A DNA stretch of 29,618 nt from Bacteroidales bacterium (lineage in GTDB: Bacteria > Bacteroidota > Bacteroidia > Bacteroidales > Bacteroidaceae), in contig SFKY01000028.1 of NCBI GenBank assembly GCA_004554665.1, forward strand, positions 1-29,618. The letters run 5' to 3'. This document shows positions 29,565 to 29,618 of this stretch, one piece after another. The translations under genes and the position numbers were made by a program. How positions within the stretch are numbered: position 1 is the first letter of the stretch; every line of letters starts with the position of its first letter. Under the pieces are notes generated by a model that saw nothing but the letters and a program-made list of their open reading frames with translations, was not told where the DNA came from and made no database searches.

Positions 29565-29618
29565 GTCATTATTTCTGATAATTTATACATTTCTTTAGAT
29601 TTTGTTACAAAAAAATCT

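Overview
This 29.6-kb window reads as a chromosomal segment of a Bacteroidales bacterium, most likely a Prevotella-like member of Prevotellaceae. The taxonomic signs are a DUF4270 lipoprotein beside a short glycogen-synthase-like protein, a TonB-dependent receptor with a carboxypeptidase-regulatory N-terminus, a MoxR/BatABCDE aerotolerance operon, a DUF2027-Smr protein, and repeated use of the Bacteroidetes -7 promoter box TAnnTTTG (eight instances located). There are no rRNA or tRNA genes, no CRISPR array, and no recognisable transposase or phage gene. The content is mainly conserved core genome.

Left third (1-7571, all minus strand). A DUF4270 lipoprotein gene at the window edge looks truncated or frameshifted. 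It is followed by a single-domain glycogen/starch-synthase-like protein, then a three-gene acyl-CoA decarboxylase/carboxylase unit. That unit holds a carboxyltransferase, a previously easy-to-miss 49-residue ORF, and a biotin carrier. Next come a TonB-dependent receptor and a FemAB/GNAT-type acyltransferase.

Middle (7723-23778, all plus strand). A short operon of nitroreductase, DUF2520 Rossmann protein, KdsC-like phosphatase and Maf (7723-10139) ends at a hairpin terminator. A long, tightly packed cluster follows (10272-23778): MoxR ATPase, DUF58 protein, a membrane protein of the Bat locus, BatA, BatB, BatC, a natural BatD-BatE fusion, PAP2 phosphatase, QueA, DUF2027-Smr protein and NAD synthetase. 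It appears to be one transcription unit from one promoter, joining an envelope stress/aerotolerance complex to tRNA modification, nucleic-acid maintenance and NAD synthesis.

Right end (23775-29528). kdsB (minus) runs tail-to-tail into nadE with a 4-bp overlap. A divergent plus-strand operon holds rmlC, ugd and a DUF4738-like lipoprotein, serving surface-glycan precursor synthesis. It ends at repeats and a strong terminator, which faces a minus-strand AspT/YidE-type transporter.

The most unusual content is non-coding. Two 88-bp elements (4014-4101 and 24672-24759) are each four 22-bp units arranged as an inverted pair of tandem repeats. A third, unrelated-sequence array (16013-16073) has three 17-bp palindromes, also at an exact 22-bp period, inside the bat operon. 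No complete novel enzymatic system is evident. The 22-bp palindromic arrays, the BatD-BatE fusion and the small decarboxylase-operon ORF are the best leads.
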